Positions 55,043 through 62,509 of a DNA stretch of 64,000 bases are shown here, piece by piece; position 1 is the first letter of the stretch; every line of letters begins with the position of its first letter. Source of the DNA: Anaerosacchariphilus polymeriproducens (lineage in GTDB: Bacteria > Bacillota > Clostridia > Lachnospirales > Lachnospiraceae); the NCBI RefSeq assembly GCF_003363435.1, contig NZ_QRCT01000019.1:1-64000 (forward strand), given 5' to 3'. Below the pieces are notes generated by a model. That model ran no database searches. It was not told where the DNA came from and saw only the letters and a list, made by a program, of their open reading frames with translations. A program made the position numbers and the translations under genes.

Positions 55043-55462
55043 TTATAGGTTTTTACCCGCAAAGCCTAATGGTAATAATTCCTCCAAAGTATATTCTTTC
55101 CATGTCTTGTCTCCTTTTCCTAAAAGTACAATAAACTTTTCAGGATCACAAAACTCTCTTAACACTTGTCTACAAACACCACATGGTGCAGCAATTTCTG
55201 ATGGTTCCTCATCTCCTGGTCCTCCAACAATGGCAATTGCCTTAAATTCAGTAATGCCCTCTGAAACTGCTTTAAAAACAGCTGTTCTCTCAGCGCAATT
55301 TGTAGGAGAGAATGCCGCATTTTCAATATTGCAACCTTTTATAATTTGACCATCTTCAGCTAGAAGTGCCGCACCAACTCTAAAATTCGAGTATGGTGAA
55401 TATGAAAATTTTCTTGCCTCTAGCGCTTTTTCTACTAATTCTCTTTTGTTGTATTCTAGCAT
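55043..55462 (-). CDS. cdd: Cytidine deaminase
   Basis: The enzyme deaminates (deoxy)cytidine to (deoxy)uridine. The 139-aa protein has PYSNFRVGAALL, the catalytic NIENAAFSPTNCAERTA (Zn-ligand Cys and catalytic Glu), and the PCGVCRQVL Zn site of the homotetrameric type. It is the first gene of the nucleoside operon. Its promoter lies about 130 bases upstream and overlaps repeats that look like a GntR operator. Confidence 0.95.
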   Translation of the reverse strand: MLEYNKRELVEKALEARKFSYSPYSNFRVGAALLAEDGQIIKGCNIENAAFSPTNCAERTAVFKAVSEGITEFKAIAIVGGPGDEEPSEIAAPCGVCRQVLREFCDPEKFIVLLGKGDKTWKEYTLEELLPLGFAGKNL

Positions 55463-55585
55463 TTTTCTTTATCCTTCTTGATTAATAAACGTATTGTTTC
55501 TGTATTGTAGTCCTACCTTCACCTAATTAATTTTACATAATTGTTTCTCCTTTTCTTTTTATTATTTTTATATAAGTTTTATTTA

Positions 55586-55619
55586 CTTGTATAATATATT
55601 ACATCTTGTATAATTTCAA
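55586..55619 (-). promoter_or_regulatory. Nucleoside operon promoter overlapped by two CTTGTATAAT repeats
   Basis: On the minus strand TTGAAA (55614-55619), 17 bases, and TATTAT (55591-55596) make a sigma-A promoter. The direct repeat CTTGTATAAT occurs at 55586-55595 (over the -10) and 55605-55614 (touching the -35), 19 bases apart. An inverted relative, TTATACAAG, lies on the plus strand near 55716-55724. Such elements fit a HutC-type GntR regulator encoded next door. Confidence 0.65.
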
Positions 55620-55737
55620 CACGCATTTAATACAAATTTCGCATATGCATTTTGTGCATTATGTATATATATCCTCGTTTTTTTATTTGTTTTTTTATTT
55701 ATCAGACAAAACATTTTATACAAGTATGTATTTCAAA

Positions 55738-55749
55738 AATTGTACAATT
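55738..55749. promoter_or_regulatory. 12-bp palindrome before the GntR gene
   Basis: AATTGTACAATT is a perfect palindrome 68 bases before the GntR start. It contains the TTGTA core also found in the operator-like repeats near the cdd promoter, so it may be an autoregulatory site. Confidence 0.45.
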
Positions 55750-55816
55750 GACATTTTATCTTTTTCAATTTATTATATGTATATTAATATTAAGTTGTCT
55801 AAAAAAGGAGCTTACT

Positions 55817-56587
55817 ATGAATAACACACTTACAACAATATCAAAAGAAAAGGCGCGAAAACTAAAACACGTTAAGGTCTATGACCGTCTTTACTCCATG
55901 ATTAAGGACGGAACATTTCCACCAGGGACACAACTTCCTTCTGAACCTGAACTTGCTCTTCAGATGAACGTAAGCCGTATGACATTACGTAGATCTCTAG
56001 CTCTACTGCAAGAAGATAATTTAGTTCAAAATATTCAAGGAAAAGGAAATTTCGTCAAATCCCAATCTTCACCTGCAACTTTTTATGAAACAGAACATAT
56101 ACAACATCCCTTTGTTAAGTGCTCTACAATAGATTCTGATTCAACAGAATTAGAATTCAGAATCGAACCTCCTAGTGATTATATGAAACAAAGTGTACAT
56201 TGTGATACTGCCGCTGTCGTCATTTCAGACAGATGGTACAAAAAGAAAAACGCCGCCATCGGCTACACCCTATCAATCATTCCTATAGAGACGATTTCAA
56301 ATTATAAAATTGATTTATCTAATCTGGAATCATTCCTAGTTTTTCTCGAAAAAACAATATATGACTTAAGCCTTGATAGCAGATGTAGCTATTCATATAC
56401 AAATACAGGAAATTTTACATCCACAAAATACACTCTATCAAATAACTCAAACTTCTTTTTAATACAAGAAACACTGTATGACAATAACCATATTGTTCTT
56501 TTATTTAATAAACACTATATCCCTTTGCATAACTTCTCTCTCGAAGTATGCTACACAAACCAACTTCAATCTTCTCCAGAAAATTAA
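55817..56587 (+). CDS. GntR/HutC-family regulator of the nucleoside operon
   Basis: The 256-aa protein has an N-terminal GntR winged helix (VYDRLYSMIKDGTFPPGTQLPSE... ALQMNVSRMTLRRSLALL, shown in part) and a C-terminal UTRA-type ligand domain (from about 95), the HutC subfamily layout. The UTRA part is atypical but has the expected length. The ATG at 55817 has AAGGAG 6 bases before it; the frame upstream is AT-rich non-coding sequence. It is divergent from cdd with CTTGTATAAT repeats between them, so it is the probable repressor of the 15-gene operon. Confidence 0.88.
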   Translation: MNNTLTTISKEKARKLKHVKVYDRLYSMIKDGTFPPGTQLPSEPELALQMNVSRMTLRRSLALLQEDNLVQNIQGKGNFVKSQSSPATFYETEHIQHPFVKCSTIDSDSTELEFRIEPPSDYMKQSVHCDTAAVVISDRWYKKKNAAIGYTLSIIPIETISNYKIDLSNLESFLVFLEKTIYDLSLDSRCSYSYTNTGNFTSTKYTLSNNSNFFLIQETLYDNNHIVLLFNKHYIPLHNFSLEVCYTNQLQSSPEN

Positions 56588-56613
56588 AATAAATTTACTC
56601 TTGAAATGAAGCG

Positions 56614-56657
56614 AACCCCTTTTGTTAGATTTGTATTTCACCTAACAAAAAGGGGTT
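56614..56657 (+). terminator. Terminator of the GntR gene
   Basis: AACCCCTTTTGTTAG pairs with CTAACAAAAAGGGGTT (one bulged A) across a 13-base loop, 27 bases past the stop; ATTTTAGGG follows. The stem is strong, and the U-tract is short. Confidence 0.6.
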
Positions 56658-56819
56658 ATTTTAGGGTTTCCAGACATATTCCACCTTCTTTATAATATGA
56701 TTCCAACCCGAAGCAATTGGAAGTTGTAGAGAGAATTATTTATATTTCCTACGCAGTAGCGATACTAAAATCAACTTAGAATAGCCACCTTTCTATTTTG
56801 CCATGAAAATATTCATGTT

Positions 56820-57752
56820 CTAGTTTTCGTATAAGGTAGCTATATCATGTATTCTACGCTTCATTTCTGTACGGATATGCAATGGCTCTAAACACTCACA
56901 TTTATCCCCAAAACCAAGAAGAATATCGTAGCAGTATTCGTTCTCTATAAAAGGATAACTAACAATGTAATGCTCATCACCGTCTGGCAAAAAGTTTTCA
57001 TAAGCACAAAAATCAAGCAACCTGTCCATAATTGATTTATGAATACGAATTTTAATTTTTGTTTGCATAGTTTCCCAAATTTCTGAAAAGTCTAAAGTCG
57101 GTTTTTGATAATCTCGTGCCGCAAAAGTTTCCTCTTGTATTTGTAGATTTGATATGCGAGATATTCTAAATAGACGAAAATCATTTCTTTCATGGCAATA
57201 CCCTTGCAAATACCAATGACTACTTTTCAATACAAGCTGATACGGCTCGACTATTCGTGCAGTTTTATTTCCGTGGTGGGCTACATATTCAAACGAAAGC
57301 AGCTTGCTTTTCTGCATAGCTGTTTTGATAATTTCTAAATATGGTTGTATGTTCCTGTTACCCATCCACGGACTTAAATCTATACATATTTGATTTACTT
57401 TTAATTCAATGTCTTTTACTCTGTCAGCAGGAATAAAACTCTTAACTTTCGCAAGTGCATGTACCAGTTCATCACCTCGTATTATGTTGGACAGACTGGA
57501 AAGTCCCATCAAGAGAGCGGAAAGATCGGCAGTCGAAAAAACCTTTTTATCAATTTTGTATTTCTGCATGATTTCAAAACCGCCGCCCACTCCCGATGCC
57601 CCGCGAACAGGAATGCCTGCCATATTGATAGCGTCTATGTCGCGGTAGATTGTGCGGGGTGAAACTTCAAACATATCTGCTAACTCCTGTGCGCCAATAC
57701 GCTCTTTATCTAGGAGTATCATAATAATGCTAACCAGCCTGTCAACCTTCAT
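56820..57752 (-). CDS. YafY-type HTH + WYL-domain transcriptional regulator (copy 2)
   Basis: The 310-aa protein has an N-terminal winged helix (FEVSPRTIYRDIDAINMAG) and a C-terminal WYL domain. It is a paralogue of 3351-4295 along its full length, for instance the shared FEVS.RTIYRDI and GGG.EIM..YK.DK stretches. The ATG at 57752 is chosen to match the paralogue's N-terminus; the frame is open back to 57812 but through the promoter. It is divergent from a DJ-1/PfpI gene, its likely target. Confidence 0.88.
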   Translation of the reverse strand: MKVDRLVSIIMILLDKERIGAQELADMFEVSPRTIYRDIDAINMAGIPVRGASGVGGGFEIMQKYKIDKKVFSTADLSALLMGLSSLSNIIRGDELVHALAKVKSFIPADRVKDIELKVNQICIDLSPWMGNRNIQPYLEIIKTAMQKSKLLSFEYVAHHGNKTARIVEPYQLVLKSSHWYLQGYCHERNDFRLFRISRISNLQIQEETFAARDYQKPTLDFSEIWETMQTKIKIRIHKSIMDRLLDFCAYENFLPDGDEHYIVSYPFIENEYCYDILLGFGDKCECLEPLHIRTEMKRRIHDIATLYEN

Positions 57753-57783
57753 CTGATAGCCGCCTTTCAAAATTTCTTTTTCC

Positions 57784-57812
57784 ATTATTAATTGTTGCCA
57801 TACTGATGTCAA
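57784..57812 (-). promoter_or_regulatory. Promoter and candidate operator of the WYL regulator (copy 2)
   Basis: On the minus strand TTGACA (57807-57812), 17 bases, then AATAAT (57784-57789). The 22-base segment 57791-57812 matches the copy 1 operator-like segment (4322-4343) at 17 positions and contains the inverted pair TTGCCAT/ATGTCAA. The position relative to TTGACA is the same in both loci. Confidence 0.65.
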
Positions 57813-57874
57813 TAATTACATGGTATTATTATAAAGCAAACAAATCACCTAAACAATGAAAATGGAGGAAATTT

Positions 57875-58513
57875 ATGTTTACAATTTATATTTATGTTCT
57901 TGATACCTTGGCCGACTGGGAGCTGGGTTATGTAACTTCGGAGCTGAATTCTGGCCGATTTTTCAAAAAGGGCGCGCCATCTGTATCGCTCAAAACTGTC
58001 AGCGACTCAAAGGAATCAATCAAAACGATGGGCGGACTGACAATAGTTCCAGATTGCTTAATTGATGATATAGTTATGAGCAAAACAAGCGTGTTGATAT
58101 TACCAGGCGCAGATTCATGGAATGACCAAAAGCATGGTGTTATCATCGAGAAGGCAAGCGAGCTTCTCTCTTTAGGCGCTACGGTATGCGCAATCTGCGG
58201 GGCTACCGCTGCTCTTGCTAACTTTGGATTATTGGATAAGCGTCCGCATACCAGTAATGGATCGGGATTTCTTGAAATGTTTTCTCCCAGTTATAAAGGA
58301 CAAAGTTTCTATATTGATAAACCATCTGTTGCGGATAACAACCTTATTACTGCAAGCCCAACAGGGGCCTTGTTGTGGGCCAAACAAATTATTGAGCATT
58401 TAGGCGTTTTTCAAGCAAATACACTGGACGCTTGGTACAATTATTTTAGTACCGGCAAGCCTGAATATTTCTTTGCCCTAATGCAGACTTTGCCGTCTAG
58501 CAATGAAAACTGA
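57875..58513 (+). CDS. DJ-1/PfpI family (class I amidotransferase-like) protein
   Basis: The 212-aa protein has a DJ-1/PfpI-type fold: VLILPGADSW in the first half and the nucleophile elbow AICGATAALANFGLL with the Cys. This is the general layout of DJ-1 relatives with protease, chaperone or glyoxalase activities; the particular function is not known. GGAGG precedes the ATG. It is divergent from the second WYL regulator. The corresponding gene next to the first WYL regulator is also a class-I-amidotransferase-fold enzyme (peptidase E). Confidence 0.87.
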   Translation: MFTIYIYVLDTLADWELGYVTSELNSGRFFKKGAPSVSLKTVSDSKESIKTMGGLTIVPDCLIDDIVMSKTSVLILPGADSWNDQKHGVIIEKASELLSLGATVCAICGATAALANFGLLDKRPHTSNGSGFLEMFSPSYKGQSFYIDKPSVADNNLITASPTGALLWAKQIIEHLGVFQANTLDAWYNYFSTGKPEYFFALMQTLPSSNEN

Positions 58514-58569
58514 TAATTATCATTTCCCTATATTTTAGTAATAATAATTAGCCTATTTTAACAACATTT

Positions 58570-58611
58570 CTGTCTAATCAACCTGCCCAAAAACAATCCT
58601 GTCTACTCAAC
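58570..58611. repeat. Direct repeat CTGTCTAmTCAAC, possible transposon end
   Basis: CTGTCTAATCAAC at 58570-58582 and CTGTCTACTCAAC at 58599-58611 are 29 bases apart. They lie in a 327-base gene-free stretch (58514-58840) at the edge of the mobile-DNA region. Multiple short terminal repeats of this kind are found at ends of IS21-type elements, but no transposase gene is seen here, so the assignment is tentative. Confidence 0.4.
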
Positions 58612-58840
58612 TATGCGACTTTTTTACAGTAGACATATTCCCAAAGAGTAACCATTTTACAAGGGGTTCTGCCATTCTGCAAATCAGCAAAACACGCAAA
58701 ACCCCCTTTTTTCTACACTTTCGAGTTTCTAAAATTACATTTTCTTATAGGGGGAAGAATTTTAATAGTAATAAATTAGAAAATAATAAGGTTCATGTTA
58801 GAATCATTTATGGTTAGTTTTCATAATCACATGTTAAATC

Positions 58841-59520
58841 TTATTCTTTAACATCAATAGAATCAAGTTTAATATAATCATCAAACTTTAACTCTCTCTT
58901 TAACTCTTCTTCTGTTGGTAAATATGTCATATACTTAGACGCAAAAATTTGTTTATTATCTTCAGGCAAGGTGTACTTAACGACTGCATCACTTTTATCT
59001 GCACAAAGAACAATTCCAATAGGAGGATTATCACCTTCATTCATTAATTCCCTTGTGTAGTAATTTACATACATCTGCATCTGACCTAAATCTTGGTGTG
59101 TTAGCTTGCCAATCTTTAAATCGAATAATACATGACATTTCAAAATATAGTTATAAAAAACAAGATCGATATAAAAGTGTTCATTATCGAATACAAAATG
59201 CTTTTGTCTTGCTTCAAAACAAAATCCTCGTCCTAATTCAAGTAAAAACTTCTGTAAATGATCAATAATAGCCTTTTCTAAATCCCTCTTGGTTCTAACT
59301 GATTGATTTCCTTCGCAACCTTTGCCTTGTCTTTACTTGCAAGTATTCTGTCATAATACATGGAATTAATCTGCCTCTCCAACTGACGAACACTCCATCT
59401 GGATTTCACACATTCTTCTTGATAAAAATTTCTTCTCTCCACATTATCAATGCGCATAAGCAATCTATAATGTGACCAGCTCAATTCGCTACACAGTGTG
59501 TAGCGTTTTGGAAATACTCC
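58841..59520 (-). pseudogene. Broken DUF1016/YhcG-type PDDEXK nuclease gene
   Basis: Two frames on the minus strand together match the C-terminal two-thirds of YhcG-type proteins: 59278-59520 encodes WSHYRLLMRI and WSVRQLERQINS; 58841-59278 encodes DLEKAIIDHLQKFLLELG, FIDLVFYN-like and LTHQDLGQMQMYVNYY. They are joined at about 59278 by an internal deletion (some 25-30 residues missing) with a frame change, and the N-terminal domain is also gone. DUF1016 genes are often found with type I restriction systems or mobile islands. A 19-base palindrome at 59487-59505 is within the coding part. Confidence 0.75.
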
Positions 59521-59567
59521 TTCCCATTACATCAATTTTCCAGATAGTAACTGAACCATCTTGCACA

Positions 59568-59953
59568 TTAATGATTTGTGTATCGATTCTTTGCATTTGG
59601 AATCACTCTATTATCAATTCCTTTTAATACAAATGTAAGTTTATAAGGATCAACTGTTCCATCTTCTTTTGTTTCACCAACAAGTATTTTTTCTACAATA
59701 CTTTCAAATACAACTCGGTCAAATTCATCTAACACATCTGTTTCTGCAAGCCTTTGTCTGATTTCCTTCATTCTTTTGCTTACATCACGTTTTGCATCCA
59801 CTGTAGAACCATAAATTTCTTTTTCTTTCTTGGCACGATTGATTTTTGCTGTAAAATCTTCATATTTTTCATCATATGCTTCTTTTGTAATTTTATCATC
59901 CAGCAACATGTCGGTCAATTTCTTTCTCTTTGACGAAAGTAATCTATCTGGTT
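59568..59953 (-). pseudogene. C-terminal fragment of a large serine recombinase
   Basis: The minus-strand frame opens after a stop at 59954 and encodes a coiled-coil-rich stretch (KITKEAYDEKYEDFTAKI, DEFDRVVFESIVEKILVG) typical of the C-terminal region of large serine recombinases of integrative elements. The catalytic N-terminal domain and DNA-binding zinc ribbon are missing. It lies next to the rlmD-tail copy at 60151, which would fit an element inserted there. Confidence 0.72.
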
Positions 59954-60150
59954 AAATGTTTTTATCTTTAGATAAGGATTTCGCTAATTTATATGTACAT
60001 TTCAGCGAAACCCCTATACGTTTTGGCGAAAGCAGTAATTTAAATAATCTGGCATTACCCCATCCCCATGAAAGAAAATATAAATTTATCTTTGCCTATA
60101 TAATACACAGGTTCATCTTTCACTTGATATCCCCTCAACACCGCATAAAA

Positions 60151-60189
60151 TCAAGGTTTCCTTGAAAGCAAACAAACTGTTTCAACGTG
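60151..60189 (-). other. rlmD-like 3' end, copy A (possible attachment-site remnant)
   Basis: On the minus strand 12 codons plus stop read HVETVCLLSRKP, which is the C-terminal end of 23S rRNA m5U methyltransferases (RlmD/RumA). There is no preceding methyltransferase gene. The 3' end of rlmD/rumA is a known integration site for some ICEs with serine recombinases. The sequence lies 200 bases from a recombinase fragment. The 59954-60150 stretch beside it contains no gene. Confidence 0.6.
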
Positions 60190-60245
60190 CCCCTAGATTT
60201 ATATTTTATACTACATGGCGAAAGTAAGCCATAGACTTTATGGGA

Positions 60246-60263
60246 GGGGTAACGTTTTACCCC
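60246..60263. repeat. TTACCCC palindrome at the end of the cassette
   Basis: GGGGTAA (60246-60252) and TTACCCC (60257-60263) form a perfect inverted repeat with a CGTT loop. Additional TTACCCC copies occur nearby (about 60054 and 60276). The same half-site forms an 18-base palindrome at 61283-61300, at the other end of a three-gene cassette. Confidence 0.65.
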
Positions 60264-60303
60264 GTCTAGATTATTACCCCATTTCATATTTTTCAACAAA
60301 ATT

Positions 60304-60492
60304 TTATAATCTAAAATTTAATGTGGAATTTACGTGGTTCTGGATTGCCCAATATGCGGTTTGGACGCAATCACCGTGGGCCTTTATTTGCATACCATTA
60401 ACATATGTAATTGCCCACACTATATTTTTATCATTCTTATATGTAACTTTAAATTTTTGTCCATTTAATTCAAACTCATCATAATTTTCCAT
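60304..60492 (-). CDS. 62-aa hypothetical protein of mobile cassette
   Basis: The small protein (GQKFKVTYKNDKNIVWAI at its middle) is mixed in charge and has no recognised domain. AGGAG lies a few bases before the ATG, and the gene follows the 143-aa hypothetical gene by 18 bases on the same strand, so it is the third gene of a small operon. Function unknown. It looks like a single compact beta-rich domain, which is only an impression from the residue pattern. Confidence 0.55.
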   Translation of the reverse strand: MENYDEFELNGQKFKVTYKNDKNIVWAITYVNGMQIKAHGDCVQTAYWAIQNHVNSTLNFRL

Positions 60493-60510
60493 ATTGATAC
60501 TCCTATGCTC

Positions 60511-60942
60511 TTAATCTTGCATTGCTCTACGCATATTGGCCTGATCCATTCGCTTGGCAACAGCTTCTAGTTTTCCAAATATTTCATCTACCTCATCAGT
60601 AGATATCTCACGAAATTTGCAATAACTATTATTCATATTTTGTGCCATCTTAAACAATGCTGTTAATGCATCATATAATTGTTTCCACATATTATATGCA
60701 TCTTCAATATGACCACGCTTCACATAAGCCTCTACAAAATTTACAGAACCTTCGAACATTTCCACCTGCCGAAGAACTTCCTCATTATCAAGAATTCCAG
60801 CATAATCCATTGACTGTCTGTCCTTTTCCCATCTTTTTTTGAACTCTTTATTATTACTAGCCATATTATTAAGATGTGCTTCTGGATTACATATATTTTG
60901 TTTAAATTCCGTTATTTTCCCAAATATATAATCATCCATCAT
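60511..60942 (-). CDS. 143-aa hypothetical helical protein
   Basis: The protein is rich in charged helical segments (NKEFKKRWEKDRQSMD and EIFGKLEAVAKRMDQA) and has no membrane segment or known catalytic motif. GGAGGAATAGG lies before the ATG, which is 3 bases past the stop of the DUF6429-like gene, so the two are translationally coupled. I do not recognise the family. It belongs to the three-gene cassette flanked by TTACCCC palindromes. Confidence 0.6.
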   Translation of the reverse strand: MMDDYIFGKITEFKQNICNPEAHLNNMASNNKEFKKRWEKDRQSMDYAGILDNEEVLRQVEMFEGSVNFVEAYVKRGHIEDAYNMWKQLYDALTALFKMAQNMNNSYCKFREISTDEVDEIFGKLEAVAKRMDQANMRRAMQD

Positions 60943-60945
60943 ATC

Positions 60946-61218
60946 CTATTCCTCCCAATCTTCTATACCATATTTTTCAAGCAAGCCTCTTGCCTGTTCC
61001 AGTCCCACATCATAAATATGCACAGACTTGGATCGGTGACTGCCCTGATTAATCATACCCTCTTCTTCCAATTCATCCAACACCTTAAATGGATATCCCT
61101 TCCAAGCATTATTTTCGGATGCACAAGATCTGTCTTGAATACTAAATCTTGTCAAATACATCAATGCTAATGTCAATTCCTTTACTGCTTCTTTCGCTGA
61201 AGTTCTTTCCATTTCCAT
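60946..61218 (-). CDS. DUF6429-like protein
   Basis: The 90-aa protein has ALMYLTRF near its start, AWKGYPFKVLDELEEEGMI in the middle and KSVHIYDVGLEQA at its end. That pattern matches, from memory, DUF6429, a family of winged-helix-like small proteins of unknown function often found near mobile DNA. The ATG at 61218 is chosen with AAGGAG 9 bases upstream. It is the first gene of the cassette. The 18-base palindrome at 61283-61300 is 65 bases before its start, in promoter position. Confidence 0.65.
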   Translation of the reverse strand: MEMERTSAKEAVKELTLALMYLTRFSIQDRSCASENNAWKGYPFKVLDELEEEGMINQGSHRSKSVHIYDVGLEQARGLLEKYGIEDWEE

Positions 61219-61282
61219 CCCTTCTTTCTCCTTTGTATTAAAATATCGTTTTTCCAAAATGTTTATGTACATTCCCCGAAAT

Positions 61283-61300
61283 TTTTACCCCGGGGTAAAA
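61283..61300. promoter_or_regulatory. 18-bp palindrome TTTTACCCC-GGGGTAAAA
   Basis: A perfect 18-base palindrome in the promoter region of the DUF6429-like gene. It shares the TTACCCC half-site with the inverted repeat at 60246-60263. The likely role is an operator for the cassette, perhaps bound by one of its own products. Confidence 0.65.
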
Positions 61301-61376
61301 TCAATTCCCTCATAGCCACTCTGCGTAAATAAAAGCACATATCCATTATCTTTTCAAATCGGCTGAAACCTTTGAT

Positions 61377-61486
61377 TTACTGCGGTTTTCTCGACAGCAA
61401 ACAAACCGTCTCCACATGGCTCGAGTTGACTTTATGTATGTCATTACTACATTTTTACCCTTGCCTGTTCAAGGAAACATATCGAC
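61377..61486 (-). other. rlmD-like 3' end, copy B, interrupted by about 50 bases
   Basis: The minus strand encodes VDMFP (61472-61486) and, after an intervening segment with stops, SHVETVCLLSRKPQ and a stop (61377-61418). In RlmD/RumA these two motifs are nearly contiguous. It is thus a second copy of the methyltransferase 3' end, with an insertion. Bases differ from copy A at many third positions while the protein is the same, so the two copies did not arise by recent duplication here. Confidence 0.6.
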
Positions 61487-61617
61487 TTGCACTGTAATGT
61501 TATACTCCATTGGATTCCACAATTTATCTACTTGTATTGAAGGCAACTGGCTTCTTTATATAATGTGGAACTTCCTGTATTTTTTTAATATATCATATTA
61601 TTGAAAATTTAACCACA

Positions 61618-61667
61618 AAAGGTATCTACCCTTTATCAACCTTTACAGATAATTGGGAGATACCTTT
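61618..61667 (-). terminator. Inverted repeat at the end of the 61693 gene
   Basis: AAAGGTATCT (61618-61627) and AGATACCTTT (61658-61667) are perfect complements separated by 30 bases, extended by ACCC/GGG. It lies just past the 61693 stop on the minus strand; TTTTG follows. A weak terminator is likely. Confidence 0.45.
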
Positions 61668-61692
61668 AAAATATATTATTAGTTCTTTCAAC

Positions 61693-62160
61693 CTAATCTC
61701 TATTAAATTCAACAACATATGAACTAAGTACTTGACTACAAGGTATTCGAGCTGCATTTTCTATGGTGAGTTCCTGTTTTGGATATACTTTCAAAACATC
61801 AGTCGAAAAAGCAGGAATTGTTTTACCAACACTTAAACCTTTTGCCCCGTTAGGAATTATCCATTCAAACTTACAGTCACAGAATATTTTATTTGATGTT
61901 ATAATTTCTGGAATTTTTATTTCTGGAACCTGTCCTATAAAGAAACAACCATCATTATCTTTTTCTGCCGGACATGATCCTTCAACTCCCACTTCTGTAA
62001 AAGATATTCTCAGCAAGTCACTTTGGAAAATTACTGTGCTTCTTTCTCTAGTGATATCTATCTGCTCTCACTTTCCAATATTTAACCAGCCTTTCCAATC
62101 ATCTTTCTCAACCGCAGTATTAAACTCCAAATACCCAACATTGTCATCTCGGACTTCCGT
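61693..62160 (-). pseudogene. Unrecognised gene fragment with an in-frame TGA
   Basis: One minus-strand frame is open from 62160 to 61693 except for a TGA at 62068-62070. It encodes NVGYLEFNTAVEKDDWKGWL before the stop and a Cys-containing region (GSCPAEKDNDGCFF, IFCDCKFEW, IPCSQVLSS) after it. I do not recognise the family. Translation could restart at TTG 62016 to give 107 residues. There is no SECIS-like evidence to support recoding, so decay is the simpler reading. Confidence 0.45.
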
Positions 62161-62179
62161 TTATCGCATATACCTTCAT
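62144..62179 (-). pseudogene. First 11 codons of a flavodoxin/NADPH-FMN reductase gene
   Basis: ATG with AAGGAG upstream is followed by KVYAINGSPR and then a stop. This is the characteristic N-terminus of flavodoxin-like NADPH:FMN reductases, in which the FMN loop follows. Everything after it has been replaced by unrelated sequence in another frame. Confidence 0.6.
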
Positions 62180-62210
62180 ACCATTTTCAACTCCTTTTCC
62201 TAATCAAGTC

Positions 62211-62504
62211 TTACATCATTTTTTTCAGCCAGGCATCTATCTCAATTTTCAATTTGTCTGTATTTCTCACAAGACTTCTTGGCATCGCAAGTCCATGAAT
62301 ATAAGAGGCACCTTTCTCTGCTACAACTTTATCCATGTCTCTATCATAGTATTCGTCATGGTCATAGAATGTCCAAAATGCTGATACCTTCTTACCTGTT
62401 AAATTTGCATCTTGTAAGAATCTTCGAATCGGGTTTGAAATCGACTGTCCCCATACCGGACCACCGATTAAAATATTGTCATAGAGAGATAAATCTGGAA
62501 TCTT
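62211..62504 (-). pseudogene. C-terminal half of a flavodoxin-family gene
   Basis: The minus-strand frame encodes YDNILIGGPVWGQSISNPI and TGKKVSAFWTFYDHDEYYD, then a helical end, typical of the C-terminal half of flavodoxins. The N-terminal FMN-binding half is missing: the frame runs straight into the 5'-truncated LysR gene on the other strand. The 62144-62179 fragment belongs to a different gene copy, as it lies downstream. Confidence 0.75.
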
Positions 62505-62509
62505 ATGCT

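Noticed and set aside
59487-59505. 19-base palindrome CGCTACACA-G-TGTGTAGCG
   Set aside because: It falls within DUF1016 coding sequence and I could not separate function from coding constraint.
61416-61604. 62-codon plus-strand frame
   Set aside because: It lies antisense to the rlmD-like remnant and starts inside it.
62068-62070. Selenocysteine reading of the in-frame TGA
   Set aside because: The residue context is not a known Sec site, no SECIS-like hairpin was evident, and neighbouring genes are broken.
62279-62509. N-terminal extension of the LysR frame
   Set aside because: This part is antisense to the flavodoxin remnant and does not resemble a LysR N-terminus.
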